Shown here: positions 23,664 to 38,329 of the stretch, piece after piece
Layout of the letters: each line of letters opens with the position of its first letter
Position numbering within the stretch: position 1 is the first letter of the stretch
Origin: Dugong dugon
Taxonomy: Eukaryota > Chordata > Mammalia > Sirenia > Dugongidae
Length of the DNA stretch: 64,000 nt
NCBI GenBank assembly: GCA_030035585.1
Contig: CM057463.1
Coordinates: 139,098,736 to 139,162,735 of the forward strand
Reading direction: 5' to 3'
Translations under genes and position numbers: made by a program
Notes under the pieces: generated by a model
The model's input: the letters and a program-made list of their open reading frames with translations, nothing else
Told to the model about the DNA's origin: nothing
Database searches by the model: none

Positions 23664-23876
23664 GAGGAGTCTCTAGTGGTGGAGATGGTTAATGCACTCA
23701 GCTGCTAACCAGAAGTTTGGATTTTCAAGTCCATCCAGATACGCCTCAGAAGAAAACCCTGGCAATCTACTTCCAAAACATCAACCATTGAAAACCCTAT
23801 GGTGCACAGTTCTACTCCAACCCACATGGAGTTGCCATGAGTTGGAAATGACTTGATAACAACTGGGTTTAAAATC
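23664..23876 (+). mobile_element. AfroSINE, plus orientation
   Basis: GAGTCTCTAGTGGTGGAGAT head, AATCTACTTCCAAAACATCA body and AACTGGGTTTAAAA tail. Confidence 0.85.
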
Positions 23877-24648
23877 CTTTATGAACTTTCTTTGGCTCCT
23901 AACAATGTAAGTAAAAATCCCACTGGGAGTAATTCCACAAATGGATACCAATTAATGAAAGCCTGTCAAAGAACTTATATTTCAGAGTAGAAAACAGAAA
24001 TATTTTTTCTAAAAAAAAAAGTTGCATTAAGTTTTTCATCTTTAATTTCAGCCCTTGTCCAATTGAGTATTTCTAAAAATGCGCATTGATTTTTCTATTG
24101 CCCTTCACAAGAATTACTTTCTCCTTTTTTTATAAAAAATTACATTTTATGTCAAGTGAGAAGAGATGGAAATCTTTTCTTTCACTCAATAAACATTTGT
24201 TCAGTACCTCTGATGTATAAGAAATAAATACTGGTAGCTTAGGAGGGCTGTGTGACTCAGGTAGGTGTTCTTAGGGGTGGGAGAGAACTGAACATGTTTG
24301 TAGGCCTGGAGGAAGGAGCATAGTCCTCACCTTCATCTTCCAAGGAATCTGTTAATTATGCTAATAGTCTCAGTCGAGCACCCTTAGTAGCGGCTTCTAT
24401 CGGCTTTTCTGGAGAGAAAGCAGTTACAGCTGAGGTAGAGCTGTTGACCATTTTTATACTTCTCCTCCTTGGTCTAGGCACATCAGTAAGACTAGAGAGT
24501 CCTGAATTTCAGGGAGTTGGGTGGTAAAAGGGGAATCATTTCTTACAGGAATATGCCAGATTGATGTTGTATAAAACCTAAAAACAAATCTTTTGGGCAA
24601 GGGAACTGGTGCTGTGAGGTGAATTTGGGAGATATGGCTCTAAATGTA
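23877..24648. other. Intergenic DNA with nothing recognised
   Basis: AT-rich and repeat-poor by eye, no exon recognised. Confidence 0.4.
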
Positions 24649-25012
24649 CAAGCAGTCTCTGGAATATGAACCGGTTCCGTACCTGTCTGTCTTTAAGTCG
24701 ATTTTGTATGTACATGGGAATAGTTAGATTCAGTTCATATCTAACTCAGTTAGTTAGATGTTTGTCTTAGTATATAGTGTACCTTTCTATGCATAAAAAA
24801 CATTAAAGAAACACTTCCAGATACACTGAAACATCTTTAACATAATAATACAGTAATAACATTTTGAAGAGCATAGCACAGAAGCACCTGTTTGTTACCA
24901 GGATCCATGGTGTGTACCTCAAATTTTTAATGTAATAATAGGCTTTACAGGAGTTGATTCATTAACTAGGGGTTGTATGTAAGTCGGAAGTTAGTAACCC
25001 AGGGACTGCCTG
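24649..25012. mobile_element. Tigger-like MITE with TA duplication
   Basis: Ends CAAGCAGTCTCTGGAATAT and, inverted, CAGGCAGTCCCTGGGTTACT. Each outer end abuts a TA (24647-24648 and 25013-25014). 364 bp, no coding frame. Confidence 0.75.
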
Positions 25013-25127
25013 TAATTAATATTGGGTATATTAAAGTTGAAAGTTATCATGATAGTCTCCATTTATCGTTTTTTTCCCTTTAGCCATGCAAGATTGCCCA
25101 TCAGACTCCAGTTTAATAAGAAACCAG

Positions 25128-25168
25128 AAAACCAAACCCACTGCCATCGAGTTGATTCTGACTCATAG
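25128..25168 (-). mobile_element. AfroSINE tail fragment
   Basis: CCATCGAGTTGATTCTGACT only. Confidence 0.65.
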
Positions 25169-25629
25169 TTTAATGGGAGGAATCTAAAATGTGGAAATGA
25201 CCACTGGACAAAAGGCAGCAAGTGTTAAGAAACAAACCATAAAGTAGCAGTGACCTTTTTTAAAAACTTTTTATTTTACCCTAAGTTCTGTATTGTTATT
25301 TTCCATTTATTTCTCTTTAACTAGTAAAAATCTTTTTAAAAGCAGTTTTACTTGTTGTTCATCCCCAGGAAAGGATTACTTCTTTAAATACAACTGGAAC
25401 TCTGGCGCTTTCTTGTGGACAGAAAATTAAAAAACTTTTTTTTTTTTTTTAAATGAGTGTTTTACTTTTGTGAACTAGGCATAGCTTTGATATTCTACCC
25501 CACACAAAGAGGGCTGGCTAGTGGCAAAACTAAATAATGGAATCAGGAATTCTTTGTTTAGTTATATCTCCTCACCTCTAGACTAGCAGCACTGAGATGC
25601 GGCGGTGTCTGGGATTCTGTGACTGATAA
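25169..25629. other. Intergenic DNA with nothing recognised
   Basis: Contains T- and A-runs near 25436-25450 only. Confidence 0.4.
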
Positions 25630-25809
25630 AGAGTCCCTGGGTGATGCAAATGGTTAGCTGGGCTGCTAACCTAATTGAGTTCACCCAAAGATGCCTGATG
25701 ATTTACTTTAAAAAAAATCAGACATTTAAAACCCTATGAAGCACAATTATACTCTGACACACTTGGGGTCACCATGCGTTGGGACTGATTCGATAGCAAC
25801 TGGTTTTAC
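25630..25809 (+). mobile_element. AfroSINE, GGAGTCCC subtype, degraded
   Basis: AGAGTCCCTGGGTGATGCAA head and GACTGATTCGATAGCAACTG tail. Confidence 0.82.
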
Positions 25810-25959
25810 TGTAAAAAAAATACCAAACCTGCTGTGTGAGGGGAATCTTATTTCTGATGCTTCTAGGGGGAAAGCATTATTGCCAATTTGATCCAGTAAA
25901 AATGGATTTGGGACCTTTTAAATCTAAAATTCAAAAAGATAACTAAGTGGAATAAACAC

Positions 25960-26095
25960 TTGCTTTGAAACGTGACAGATCTGGGCTCAAAGCCAGCTCC
26001 TGCTACTTGTAACTCCTAAGCCCTCCCTCCTCATGGTAATCACCCTCCACAGTGTTGTCACGGACCTCAAATGAGAAGGTGTATGGAAAATGTTG
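25960..26095 (+). mobile_element. MIR, plus orientation, weak
   Basis: AGATCTGGGCTCAAAGCCAG and the phrase TTGTCACGGACCTCAAATGA fit a degraded MIR. Confidence 0.5.
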
Positions 26096-26348
26096 CCCCC
26101 AAACTGGTAGCAGAGGATATAAATAACAGGAAGACTATTTCTGAGAGGAGTCTCAGCTAAGAGAAGGGTTAAATGACATTTTAGTTCAGTTCACAGGATC
26201 ACACATTTGCTTGATTAAAGTCTCTGGAACTAGTGGGGGCCGCTATGCTCGTTGCCTAAAATCCAAAGTCCCCAAATAATGCCCCACTCTTAAAATTCAA
26301 AGTCCCTTAATAATCACACAACACCTGTACCTGCTTGTTTTTCTTCTT

Positions 26349-26354
26349 TTTATT
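26349..26354 (-). terminator. Candidate distal polyadenylation signal of PDE5A
   Basis: AATAAA on the minus strand inside a T-rich plus-strand run. It is chosen because the distance from the stop codon fits the known long 3' UTR and because interspersed repeats resume just below it. The use of the site is not shown by sequence alone. Confidence 0.35.
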
Positions 26355-27869
26355 TTTACAAAGCAAAATGAGGAGATAATTGACAGGTGAAGAGTTTGCA
26401 CAATGGAAAGCACCCTGAACATCCCATAACTTTACAGGGATCACAGGTGGGTAAATAACTACTTTAGTGTGATTTTGTCATAGAAGAGTCATCTGAAATG
26501 ATTCTCGTGGTGGGGGAGGAAAGAAAAGAAATCAACATTCACAATGATTTAAAATGACTCAAAAGCTAAACGTACTATACATAGTAACTCCTTTATCCTA
26601 GTACAAAAATAGTGCCAGAAACTATATATTTGTTCAAATATACTGAAAAGGTATAAGAATACAAATAGATATTAACAGTGGTTAGTGATGATTTCATAAG
26701 GTTTTCTTTTCTTCAACTGTAATAGAAATTTATATTTTCAACTATTTACACTGCTTTTGACAACATTCATTAAGACACATTTACACAGGCTTTTGATAAG
26801 TATATGGAAGGGCACGGTGAGCTTTAATACTTTCTTCCTCGCTCCCTGTGGTAGAGCAGAAGGGGTCCAAAGCTGTGCACCATCTCATGGTCTGAAAGAA
26901 CTTTGAATTGTCTGGCTGGCACATGGAAAGAAACACCAGTATAGTGGAATATAGGACTCCTGACACAGGTGTTCTTTAAGCTATCAACAGGTTAAGTGAT
27001 TCCTAACTTGCACGAATGACAGGATGTTTACCAATAGATTCTTCAAAAGTTTCACATAAAGAAGGTCCTTGGAAAACTGAGTGATCCATGTTATAGATGA
27101 AAACAGTAATATAACGTACCATACATTTTGACATTAAATTGGCAGGTCAGAAGCTGACAAGTCTCTTATCTGGCACTTTCCACATAGACTGTGAGCTCCG
27201 TGAGGTCACTGCTCTACCTCCAAGGCTGAGCACAGAGCCCGATGTGTGGTCGGGACTCAATACAAGGTGGGTCAATGAATGTCTAATACTGAGCAACCAA
27301 ACCTTGCCACCTTATCTTAACTTCAGTTGTTTACAGGAGAGGACAGCATTTACACTGTTTCCTTCTCAACATAAAGCAGTCTTGAAAAAAACAAAACAGC
27401 ACTGCTTGAGATGTATTGAGTCTTAGGAGTACAATCCGGTGGAAAACACAGAAAAATTGAAAATCACGTCTGGGCAGGTCTAATATTTGTGCTCTAGGCT
27501 GAAAATAAAGGCACTTGCCTGTCAGGCAACACTGAATCTGTGACAGAACAGTTTCCTCCCAGAATCCGATATATTTTCTTATACTTTCTTATCTCCAATA
27601 CTCCCATCGAAGGAAACTATTCTTCATGAGGTGAGGTGTTCAACCAGCTCTAAATCTCATGCTCACTAGTGATCTGCATGTGAAGCCGAGTAAATCAATA
27701 CATTGTCTTTGTGTTTTGGGTCTTGGAAACCCAACATGAGAAATGACAAGCAGGATTAGATCAGCGTGCTCTCTAGCTCAGTATCCCATTGCTGACAGTG
27801 GTCTCCAGGGCCTATTTATTACATAGTAGCTGCCTTCTGTGACATCCTCCTTTAAGACAAAGGCTTAGC

Positions 27870-27960
27870 CCAAACATAACCCTGTAATAGCACAACTTGT
27901 TCAGGCACAAGGAGGTTAAGTGACTTACATAAATTCACACAGAGAAGCAAAGGTCAATCT
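27870..27960 (-). mobile_element. MIR fragment inside the presumed 3' UTR
   Basis: AGGAGGTTAAGTGACTTACA followed by TTCACACAGAGAAGCAAAG is a MIR core read in reverse. Confidence 0.5.
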
Positions 27961-28162
27961 TCGAAAAATATAAGGCCAGACAGTTAGTAACCAGTTAGCA
28001 AAATAGAGGGAACAGTTTTTAGATGAAAAGTGAAATTAAATGGTATCATATTACTCAGCTGTAACTAAAACAAACAAAACTAAACTACCTTTTATCTAGA
28101 GCAAGAAAATTTCCTTACTAGTTATGGGTAATATAAATATAGGGTAGGGTGAGGGAGGACTA

Positions 28163-28184
28163 AATATATATATATATATATTTT
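28163..28184. repeat. (AT)n microsatellite
   Basis: Uninterrupted AT/TA run inside the presumed 3' UTR. Confidence 0.9.
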
Positions 28185-29317
28185 CCAACTTGAGAAGATA
28201 CTGGAAAGGAAATATTCACATGCGAACAAAAACTTTGATTTGTGCCCATGTACCAAAGATATTAATCCATGTATGGAATGATTTTCCTAACACTTAAAAA
28301 GTATTTGAACCAATTAACCGGTCCTAAAGAAGTATTCTTCTTCCAACATAAAACAGCCATGGCACTGCTCAATTTCTTTTAATGTCTAAATAGTAAAGTA
28401 AAAGAAACCATTAAACAAAGGCAAACCAAAGAATTACTAATCTAAATCTGTCTTCTTGCTTGTTAAAATGGCACGCATACAAATCCTCCACACACAATCT
28501 ACCATGTCTTTAAAAGAATTCTTAGAGGGGCCTAAAACAATCTACTAAAGTATATGACTACAGATATTAGCATAACTGCTAAATCACAATGTATGTGATA
28601 AAAAGAGCTTATTAAAGATCGCTGTTTTATACAGTTTTTTTTATACTAAGAAATTACTTATGCGTGCATAGGTGTATATTGGTATGTAAATACTATTGTT
28701 TTAGTGACAGTCTGTGTAATTTACACACCAGTGCCACCAAGAGGCAACCTTACAGATCTCATCTGTAGGACATAAGATAAAATAACATCCTGTAAATACA
28801 AGTATTACAACGATAACACATATAACATTAAACAATTGATAACTTCTAAACTAGCCTTTACTATGTTACAAAGTAATAGCAACATAATTTGTTTTTCTTT
28901 CTTTTTTTTTGCCTGAATGTAGCCACATTATGTCAAGATATATATACACACAGTACGGAACTCAGAATTTTAAAAACTTAAAGAACATGTTGTTGAATCT
29001 TAGGCAAAGTTCAGGGGAAAAAAAAGATTTCAATGGAAAACAATGTGTTTCGAGATTGCTGCATTACCATATCCCTAAAAAGTCTTCTATCCAAATTAGT
29101 GATAGAAACTCAGATGATATAACTTTTTTAGGGGGTGGGGTAACCAATCAAATAATATCTCTCTTCCCACTCTCCCCAAATCCAAATGTTTCTGGATATT
29201 TGGAACATACGTTTCTTTCTGAACTATGTGCTCATTCATTTGCTGCGTTTCCAGTATTGAATAAATGTGTATTTAGGGGCAGACATTTACACTGGAAAGC
29301 CACTTAAAACCAAACGA

Positions 29318-29360
29318 AAACCAAACCCGTTGCGGTCGAGTCAATTCCGACTTATAGGAA
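29318..29360 (-). mobile_element. AfroSINE tail fragment
   Basis: TTGCGGTCGAGTCAATTCCG is the only AfroSINE sequence in the presumed 3' UTR. Confidence 0.7.
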
Positions 29361-29551
29361 ATCCACTTAAAAAGGCTCAAATTCCACAAAAGATGTTAAC
29401 TATACTAAAAAGGATGGGAAGGAAATATCAACAACAACCAGCTGAGGGTCAGTGTTTAGCATGACTCCTAAACTTCTGTGATTCTGGGCTGACTTGTCCT
29501 ATAAAGCAAAATATGGCAGTTTCTTGATTGAAAACCTCAAAACTGCTACGT

Positions 29552-29557
29552 TTTATT
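29552..29557 (-). terminator. Candidate proximal polyadenylation signal of PDE5A
   Basis: A minus-strand AATAAA hexamer about 1.1 kb past the stop codon. It could produce a short 3' UTR isoform. Only the hexamer supports it. Confidence 0.25.
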
Positions 29558-30691
29558 CAGGCCCAAGGTTTCTCACCTCCTTGCTCACTTGAATTCATGT
29601 TTGACCTCAGCACTGAGGACAGCTCTTTGCTGTTTATATAATCAACACTTTTCTTTATACTTCTCTTGACAGAAAAAATGGATTCCATTTGTACTCCTCC
29701 TATCTACAGCCAGATCTCAGTTCAGGTCAGTGCTCCAGTTACCTTTTTTTTCTTTGTCAATTTCCTCTGGAAATTCAAGTTGTTGACTTAAAAGCCATAA
29801 GGAGATGGGAGATGAGAAAGTTGTTTAAAAAAGGAAGTTCAATATTCACAACACTCATTAACTCTCAGAAGGGTCTTCCAACAAAACATTTCCCTCCTCT
29901 GACAGAATTAAACACGGGGCCATTCCATTTCTGGATCATGCTCATCCTCAATAAAGCCAGTGACCGATCTTCTCCTAAGACTTCCTCTGTTTCACACCAG
30001 ATAGGTTAGACTGAAGGGGTTTTATGGGTAGCCTTTGAATAGATATACTGCATGAAAGGACAAGGTGCTTTTCCTGCCTGCTCTCTAACTAAAACAGCAA
30101 ATCAGTGAACTAATACCTTTTCTTTATAATACTGACTCACGGTACTTTCCATTGTTTCACGGTGCCTGACCTTTTTCTTTTAAAGGAAATACACTGTTGG
30201 CAAATATACCCTTTTCCCCTTAAAACTCACTCAGCCTACATTTTTCTCTGTCCTATGAAGGCTTTAAATGTCACAGAACAGATTTCATTTGCTCCCAGTC
30301 TATTTTTGAGAAAGAAAAGATTCCAAACATTCTTGAAAGATTGGTAATTCAGAAAACACAAAACTCAATTATTTAAAATCTCCAAGCAAAAAACATCCTC
30401 AGTGCAAAAATGCCATCTGCACTATGCAGTGCATAAAATACCACAAACAGCGCTCTTTATCAATGTGCTAAGAGTGGGTGTCTTCGATCATCTCAGTTGA
30501 GTGGCATAAAACAGATATATAGAAACTATGTCCCCTACAAACATGTCATGCTATGCTCTCACAAGTTGTGCAAAAATAAAAATACAGCAGTGGCAAAGTA
30601 TACACCAAATCTGTACAGTGGATAGCAGAACCAGGCTTACTGCAGAATACACCATCTCTATAAAACGTCCACTCTGCATGAAAGAGGCCAC

Positions 30692-33004
<2,313 letters not shown>

Positions 33005-33194
33005 TTAGAGAGCACAATGCAAGTTAGTTCTAAAAACATGTATCACTGGGCTAGTTGAGGAAGGCCAGGTAACAATTACACCACAAAAACAGACTCTATG
33101 GTTAATTTACGGGAAAAACTCATTCCAAAAGACAGAAATGATTTGAGAAGAATCTTTCTCTTGTTTTTGGAGCAGGTAAGGTATTTGAGATCCA

Positions 33195-33610
33195 TACTGT
33201 ATGTAAAAAGAGCTTTAAAAGCTGTGTGCCCTTCAACATAGCAATTGTGGGGATTTACTTTAAAAAGACAGTGAAGAATGGCATGCAAAAGTTTAGCAAC
33301 ATAGATGTTTCCATAGTGTTGTTTATAACAGTAAGCAATGGAATCATTATTGCCCAAAAGGGAGTGATTACTTTCAAACTATGATTATATCTATTTCATG
33401 TCATCATTATAAATAATACATAGAAGTGCATCTGTTAGCATGAAAAGTGGCTTATGATATTTACATTGAGAAAAGTAAATTACAAAAGAGTAGATACAAT
33501 ATGATGATCCCAAGAGTCTTTTTTGTCCTCTTTCAATTCTTATGTTTTGTGTAATGAACATGTATGATTCTTCCAAGAAAAAAAAGTTTAAAAAAAAAAG
33601 TGAGGAGAAA
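33195..33610 (+). mobile_element. Possible old LINE 3'-end fragment
   Basis: TGTTTATAACAGTAAGCAAT and GTGTAATGAACATGTATGAT recall an old LINE tail. It lies between exons 19 and 20. Low certainty. Confidence 0.35.
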
Positions 33611-33712
33611 TGGTGTTCCTAAGGAAAGATCTTACAGAAGAATAAAAGGAATTCTACAACAACAACAAAAAAATGTGTTTGAATAATTCCTACCATAACG
33701 TCTCATACTTAC

Positions 33713-33787
33713 AGTGGGCTCTATGTTGAGTTCTTTTCTTTCTCTGTCTCCTTGGTCAAAAAATTCAGTCGCTACAAGTTCTGCTAT
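33713..33787 (-). CDS. PDE5A: PDE5A coding exon (human exon 19): M-loop region
   Basis: 75 nt, phase 0 at both ends, 25 residues (human 778-802). It begins [17 protein letters not shown] and ends LNIEPT. The stretch enters the flexible M-loop that changes position when substrate or inhibitor binds. The acceptor is TTTCAG|ATA and the donor CCCACT|GTAAGT. The downstream intron is only about 0.74 kb. Confidence 0.97.
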
Positions 33788-33976
33788 CTGAAATAAATAA
33801 CAGACTGAGTTTTGGCAGTTAAAAAATATCACTGTCTAAAACACAGATTTTGAATGAAGATAAGAAAATCAATTAACTCTGTAGTTTTCAACCACATCAA
33901 TAAAATTAGAATAAAGCAATAATGAGTAAAATAAATTACATATCATTTATTTTAAATGTGTAACTAATCACCACAA

Positions 33977-34123
33977 GGAGCTCTGGTGGCGCAGTGGTTA
34001 AGGAGCTTGGCTGCTAACCAGAAGGTTGGCAGTTCGAATCCACCAGCTGCTCCTTGGAAACCCTATGGGGCAGTTCTACTCTGTCCCTGAGGGTTGCTAT
34101 GAGTTAGAACCGACAATGGGTTT
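33977..34123 (+). mobile_element. Young AfroSINE with perfect target duplication
   Basis: Starts GGAGCTCTGGTGGCGCAGTG. TAATCACCACAA at 33965-33976 and 34124-34135 is a 12-bp duplication. The tail is short, ending AACCGACAATGGGTT. One of the least degraded copies. Confidence 0.92.
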
Positions 34124-34531
34124 TAATCACCACAAAGGGTATAGTTTGTAATCTTCTGTAACTAGCAGAAAAAGCAACATGCTATTTCAACTTCAGCACT
34201 GAGTGGGGAAAAAGTACCTTATGCTCATTTGTATACATGATCAATGAAATATTTATTAAGCGCCTGGTATACAAGGTGTTGTAAAAAAAATACAGTATCA
34301 AACAGGACCTTATATTTTGGTTGTTGTGAATAAACTAGGTTGTTTATTCTGCAAAGTTTCCCATTGTCTAGATTTTGCTGATTGCACCCCTGTGATGTCA
34401 TTTAATATGTTCCTCTGTATCTTGTATTTCCATAAACTGGAAGTGAGATCTAGAAGCTTGATTAGGTTGAGGTTTTTTTGTTTTTTTGCATGACTACTTC
34501 ACAGGCTGTACTGTATACTTTCATCAGGGGG

Positions 34532-34556
34532 TGTATATATACATATATATATACTG
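34532..34556. repeat. (TA)n-rich microsatellite
   Basis: GTATATATACATATATATAT in an intron. Confidence 0.8.
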
Positions 34557-34587
34557 CTTGGTTGGCTCTCTTTTTTGTAATATTAAC

Positions 34588-34775
34588 AACAACAAAACCA
34601 GTTGCCATCGAGTTGATTCTGACTCATGGGAACCCCATGTGTGTCAGAGTAGAATGGTGCTCCATAGATTTTCGGTGGCTGATTTTTTTGTAAGCAGATC
34701 ACCAGGCCTTTCTTCCCAGGTGACTCTGGGTGGACTCAAACTTCCAACCTTTCTGTTAGCACCACCCAGGGACTA
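34588..34775 (-). mobile_element. AfroSINE, minus orientation
   Basis: AGTTGCCATCGAGTTGATTC tail and CACCCAGGGACTAC head. Confidence 0.85.
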
Positions 34776-34789
34776 CTTTGTGTTATCCA

Positions 34790-34970
34790 CCACCATCAGC
34801 TGCTGCCAAGTCGATTCTAATTCACGGTGACTCCACGTGTCAGAGTAGCATGGCTACACAGGGTTTTCAATGGCTGTGATCTTTTGGAAGTACATAGCCA
34901 CGGCTTTCTTCTGAGTGGATTCAAACTGCCAACCTTTTGAGTGTTTACTTAACTGTTTGTGACACCCATT
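34790..34970 (-). mobile_element. AfroSINE, minus orientation, degraded
   Basis: CTGCCAAGTCGATTCTAATT tail and TGACACCCA head. Confidence 0.8.
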
Positions 34971-35419
34971 AATAATCTTTGCCTCAATCCATTAATTTAG
35001 GGTTTGCAAAAGGGTGACATAGAAATTTGTCATTCCTTTATTAGTTGGAATATAATAAACAGAAACTTTCCTGGATCAACTATTTGGTTACCCTAAGGCA
35101 TAATTTATATAAGAAAAGCATCACCTAAACAACAATAAAATGCTTACAAAAAAAAAAAAAAACTAACTGGCAACAGATTTGGTTGCTATGCAACATGTTC
35201 ACTGCCTGTGTTTACATTGGTAATTACTGAACCGGTCCTGAACCATTCCAAACCGGTTCGAAGCCTTGATTTTAAGGTTCTCAGAACTCCAAATTCTCAT
35301 ACAGTCCAGATTTTCTGGAGCCACTGATGCTGGATGAACCTCTAAAACTGTTGCCCTGAGATAATCTTTAAACCTTAAATCAAAAATATCCTATGAAGTC
35401 TTCTTTAAACCAATCAGTA

Positions 35420-35712
35420 AGTTGGTTTATTAGTTGAGAATGTTTGCCTTGAACACTGTGCTCCTTTGAAGAACTACCTATATGGGAGCAATCTGACAAC
35501 AGCATCTGGAAAGGTCAGATAGGAAGCTTAGGGGACAGTGAGTTCATGTTAACGGGGGAGGGACAACTCAGTAAAGGTTGGCGAGAGTGGCTGCACATCT
35601 TGAACAATGTAATCAGTGGCACTGAATTGTACATGTAGAAACTGTTGAACTAGTGTATGTTTTGCTGTGCATACTTCTAACAGCAATTAAAAAAAAACTG
35701 AATAAAAAGAAA
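35420..35712 (+). mobile_element. LINE 3'-end fragment with A-rich tail
   Basis: AATCAGTGGCACTGAATTGT and AGTGTATGTTTTGCTGTGCA resemble the GATGTCACTGAACTGTGAAG and GGTGTATCTTTGACTATGTA in the 3' UTR of the L1 at 53627. It ends in an A-rich tail and is 5'-truncated. Confidence 0.6.
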
Positions 35713-35779
35713 AGAAAAGCAGGAGAAATGCTTGATTTTCTCCCCTTTATTTACCACTTTTAAAGATAAGTTGGTTCTC

Positions 35780-36060
35780 AAGCTCCAACAAAGATGGACA
35801 TAGATGATTTTACTATTATTATTTTAAAACACATTGGACGTATTTCAATCCTTACTGATGCTCGAATTGTCCCATCTTTGGTCAATGGGAGCTTATTAAG
35901 TTGGTTTCTGAGTTCCTTTGCCAGGACCCTATTAGTCTTTGATAGCTTCCTTGTTTTCTGGCATAAAAGAAACTCTAGGCGCATCTTGTACATCTTGTAC
36001 ATCTCCTGCTCTAGAGCTGGAATCAGCCACTTCTTCACGGAGACCTGCTTTCTTTAAATT
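35780..36060 (-). mobile_element. Possible old L1 3' UTR fragment
   Basis: TGGGAGCTTATTAAGTTGGT and TTGTTTTCTGGCATAAAAGA recall an old L1 3' UTR. Subfamily not identified. Confidence 0.4.
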
Positions 36061-36539
36061 GTAGTATTTAGAACTTCAGCATGGGCACTAGCTATATTCA
36101 CTGTTGCTGGGTTGGACATTATTTTTAAGCCTTTTCAGGGAAAAGAGCTAGGATACAACATAATTTCATACAATACTTCCAGGTCAAATTTAGGACTACA
36201 GCGTTTCTATGTAAACTCATCCATCTTAGATCTTTTATCTTTTCACTCATGCTGAAAATTTTAGTTTCCAACAATACCAGTATAATTTTTTTTATTTCAT
36301 CTTACATCACCCACAACAGTGACTGAATATTGATACAAAATTACCACTAACAGTATGATTACTAAAAACAGTTTGAAATTTGTGTGTATTGTTTTTTTTT
36401 TTGGTTCTTAGGATACATCTAACTAGAGATATATGGCCACATTACCGTGTTTTAATTTTGCTTGGAATGAAAGAGTTTCTCTCTGTGTGGCTTTGCAACC
36501 AGTTTGTTTCATTTTACTTTCAAGGTGAAGTAACTGCTT

Positions 36540-37180
36540 TATTTATTTATTTAGTTTAATTTTATAATTATGAAAACTACTTACATGATTCCAAAGTCTA
36601 ATCTACAAAAACTCAAGGTAGTAGCTTCTCTCTCTGTTCCCTCAATCTTCTTCCTTCCCTCCTCTATAGGAAACCATCAACTTTTTTTGGTTAATACAAG
36701 CAAACATGTACATATATTCATATTTCACCCCTTTCTTAGATAAATGGTAGCATACCACACACATCTTTCTCTACCTTGCTTTCTTTCACTTAAAATATAT
36801 ATCTTGGTGATCACTCCATAACAGTATAGAGATAATCCTCATTTCTTTTTTATAGTTGCATTGTGTCAATGTACTATAGTTTATTCAATCAATACCCTAC
36901 TGACAAATATTTGGGGTATTTCCAGTCTTTGCTATTATAAACAGTGCTAAAACAAATAGCCTTTTCTAAATATCTTTTTATATTCTTGCCAGTATATCTT
37001 TGGAATAAGATTCCTAGAAGTAATCGTAAACGCATATGTATATTTGTAAACTTTCAAAGGATTGTAATATTTTGCATTCCTTGTTTTCCCACAGTTTCTC
37101 CAACAGAGTTATGTTCTTAAACTTCTGAATAAGTTTTTCTAAGAACCTGGTATATCTTTCCATTAACCTCGGTCTGCTTT
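36540..37180 (-). mobile_element. Old L1 3' UTR fragment, minus orientation
   Basis: GGTAGCATACCACACACATC, AGTTTATTCAATCAATACCC and GGGGTATTTCCAGTCTTTGC are typical of old L1M-type 3' UTRs read backwards. Confidence 0.6.
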
Positions 37181-37244
37181 TGTGCTTTAGCTGTGTTTTA
37201 TAACTGTCCTCATATAGATTTTAGGTATTTTTTAAGTTTACAAC

Positions 37245-37655
37245 TGATATAGATTGAATTATGTCTCCCCCAAAATATGTGTTGTAAATTCTAACCTCTA
37301 TGCCTGTGGTTATAATCCCATTTGGGAACGGGTTATTTTTGTTACGTTAATAAGGCAAGATTAGTATAGGGTGTATCTTGAGTCAAATTCTTTCGAGACA
37401 TAAAAAGAGATTAAACAATCGACAGAGATGGGGTAAGATAGATGCCAAGACACATGGAGATCTCCAAAGAACCAGGAAGCAGAAGCCAAAGAGACAAGGA
37501 CTTTCCTCCAGAGCCAACAGGGAGAGAAAGCCTTCCTCTAGAGCCGGGACTCTGAATTTGGACTTCTAGCCTCCTAAACTGTGAGAAAACAAATTTCTGT
37601 TTGCTAAAGCCACCCACCTGTATTTCTGTTACAGCAGCACTAGGTAACTAAGACA
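37245..37655 (+). mobile_element. MaLR-type solo LTR, perfect 5-bp duplication
   Basis: Starts TGATATAGATTGAATTATGT and ends GGTAACTAAGACA. ACAAC flanks it at 37240-37244 and 37656-37660. 411 bp. Confidence 0.9.
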
Positions 37656-37679
37656 ACAACTGAATAAATATTTTATTTT

Positions 37680-38130
37680 TTTGTCATAAATAGCCTTTCC
37701 TTCCATTTCATCTTCTAATTGGTTTTTCTTTGTTAATATGAAGGTTATTAAATTTTGTAGATTAATTTCATAACCTGATACTTTATTAAATTCTTTTATT
37801 GCTTGTAATAGTTTTTCATTGTGTATTTTGGGTTTTGCAAATACACACTCATTTTATCTGCACGTTGAGATAGTTTTACTTCTTGCTTTCTAATTCTTAT
37901 ACCTCTAATTGCTTTCACTTGTCTGTATTAGCTAATATCTCTAACACAAAGTTTTTATTTTATTTTTTTACAATGAAGTATGCATATTTATTTTATTATT
38001 TTGAGTAGTGTTTTTTTTTAACATGAATGGCTATTACATTTTGACAAATGTCATTGCTATATTTACGGTATGATAATATGATTTTTTTTCCTTAGTTCTA
38101 ACATAGTGGAAACCACTCTTTCTAATCTCA
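37680..38130 (-). mobile_element. Degenerate L1 ORF2 fragment
   Basis: AGGTTATTAAATTTTGTAGA and CATTTTATCTGCACGTTGAG read as decayed L1 in reverse. Not translatable. Confidence 0.5.
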
Positions 38131-38329
38131 GTACTTTATGTCATTCTGAAATTAGTGATGGAATCAAATATATTAAGAAAGAATAAAGATCCAGTGAAGA
38201 TCCAACGAATGAGTGCTGCCTGTGATGAGAAAGAAAAGGGAGTCCCTTAGGGCTTCATTATCATCAGCAGCATCAGCAGAGTAGGAATAGTAGTAAACAT
38301 TTAAAAACCATTTACTATGTGCACAGTAA

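Larger units (their letters stand above)
26349..30691 (-). other. PDE5A: Presumed PDE5A 3' UTR
   Basis: The stretch follows the PDE5A stop codon on the minus strand. The PDE5A mRNA is known to be long, with a 3' UTR of several kilobases, and an AATAAA on the minus strand at 26349-26354 would give about 4.3 kb. Other AATAAA hexamers on that strand at 29552-29557 and 27815-27820 could serve as earlier sites. The region has almost no AfroSINEs (one short tail fragment at 29318-29360), unlike everything around it. No coding exon was recognised in it. The end point is inferred; RNA reads would settle it. Confidence 0.55.

Noticed and set aside
1..26300. Search for FABP2 or other neighbouring genes downstream of PDE5A
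   Set aside because: I looked for the FABP2 protein, which lies in this direction in human, and found no exon. The intergenic gap must continue past the left edge.
28909..29307. 132-codon plus-strand frame
   Set aside because: It is antisense to the presumed PDE5A 3' UTR with no promoter, splice context or family match.
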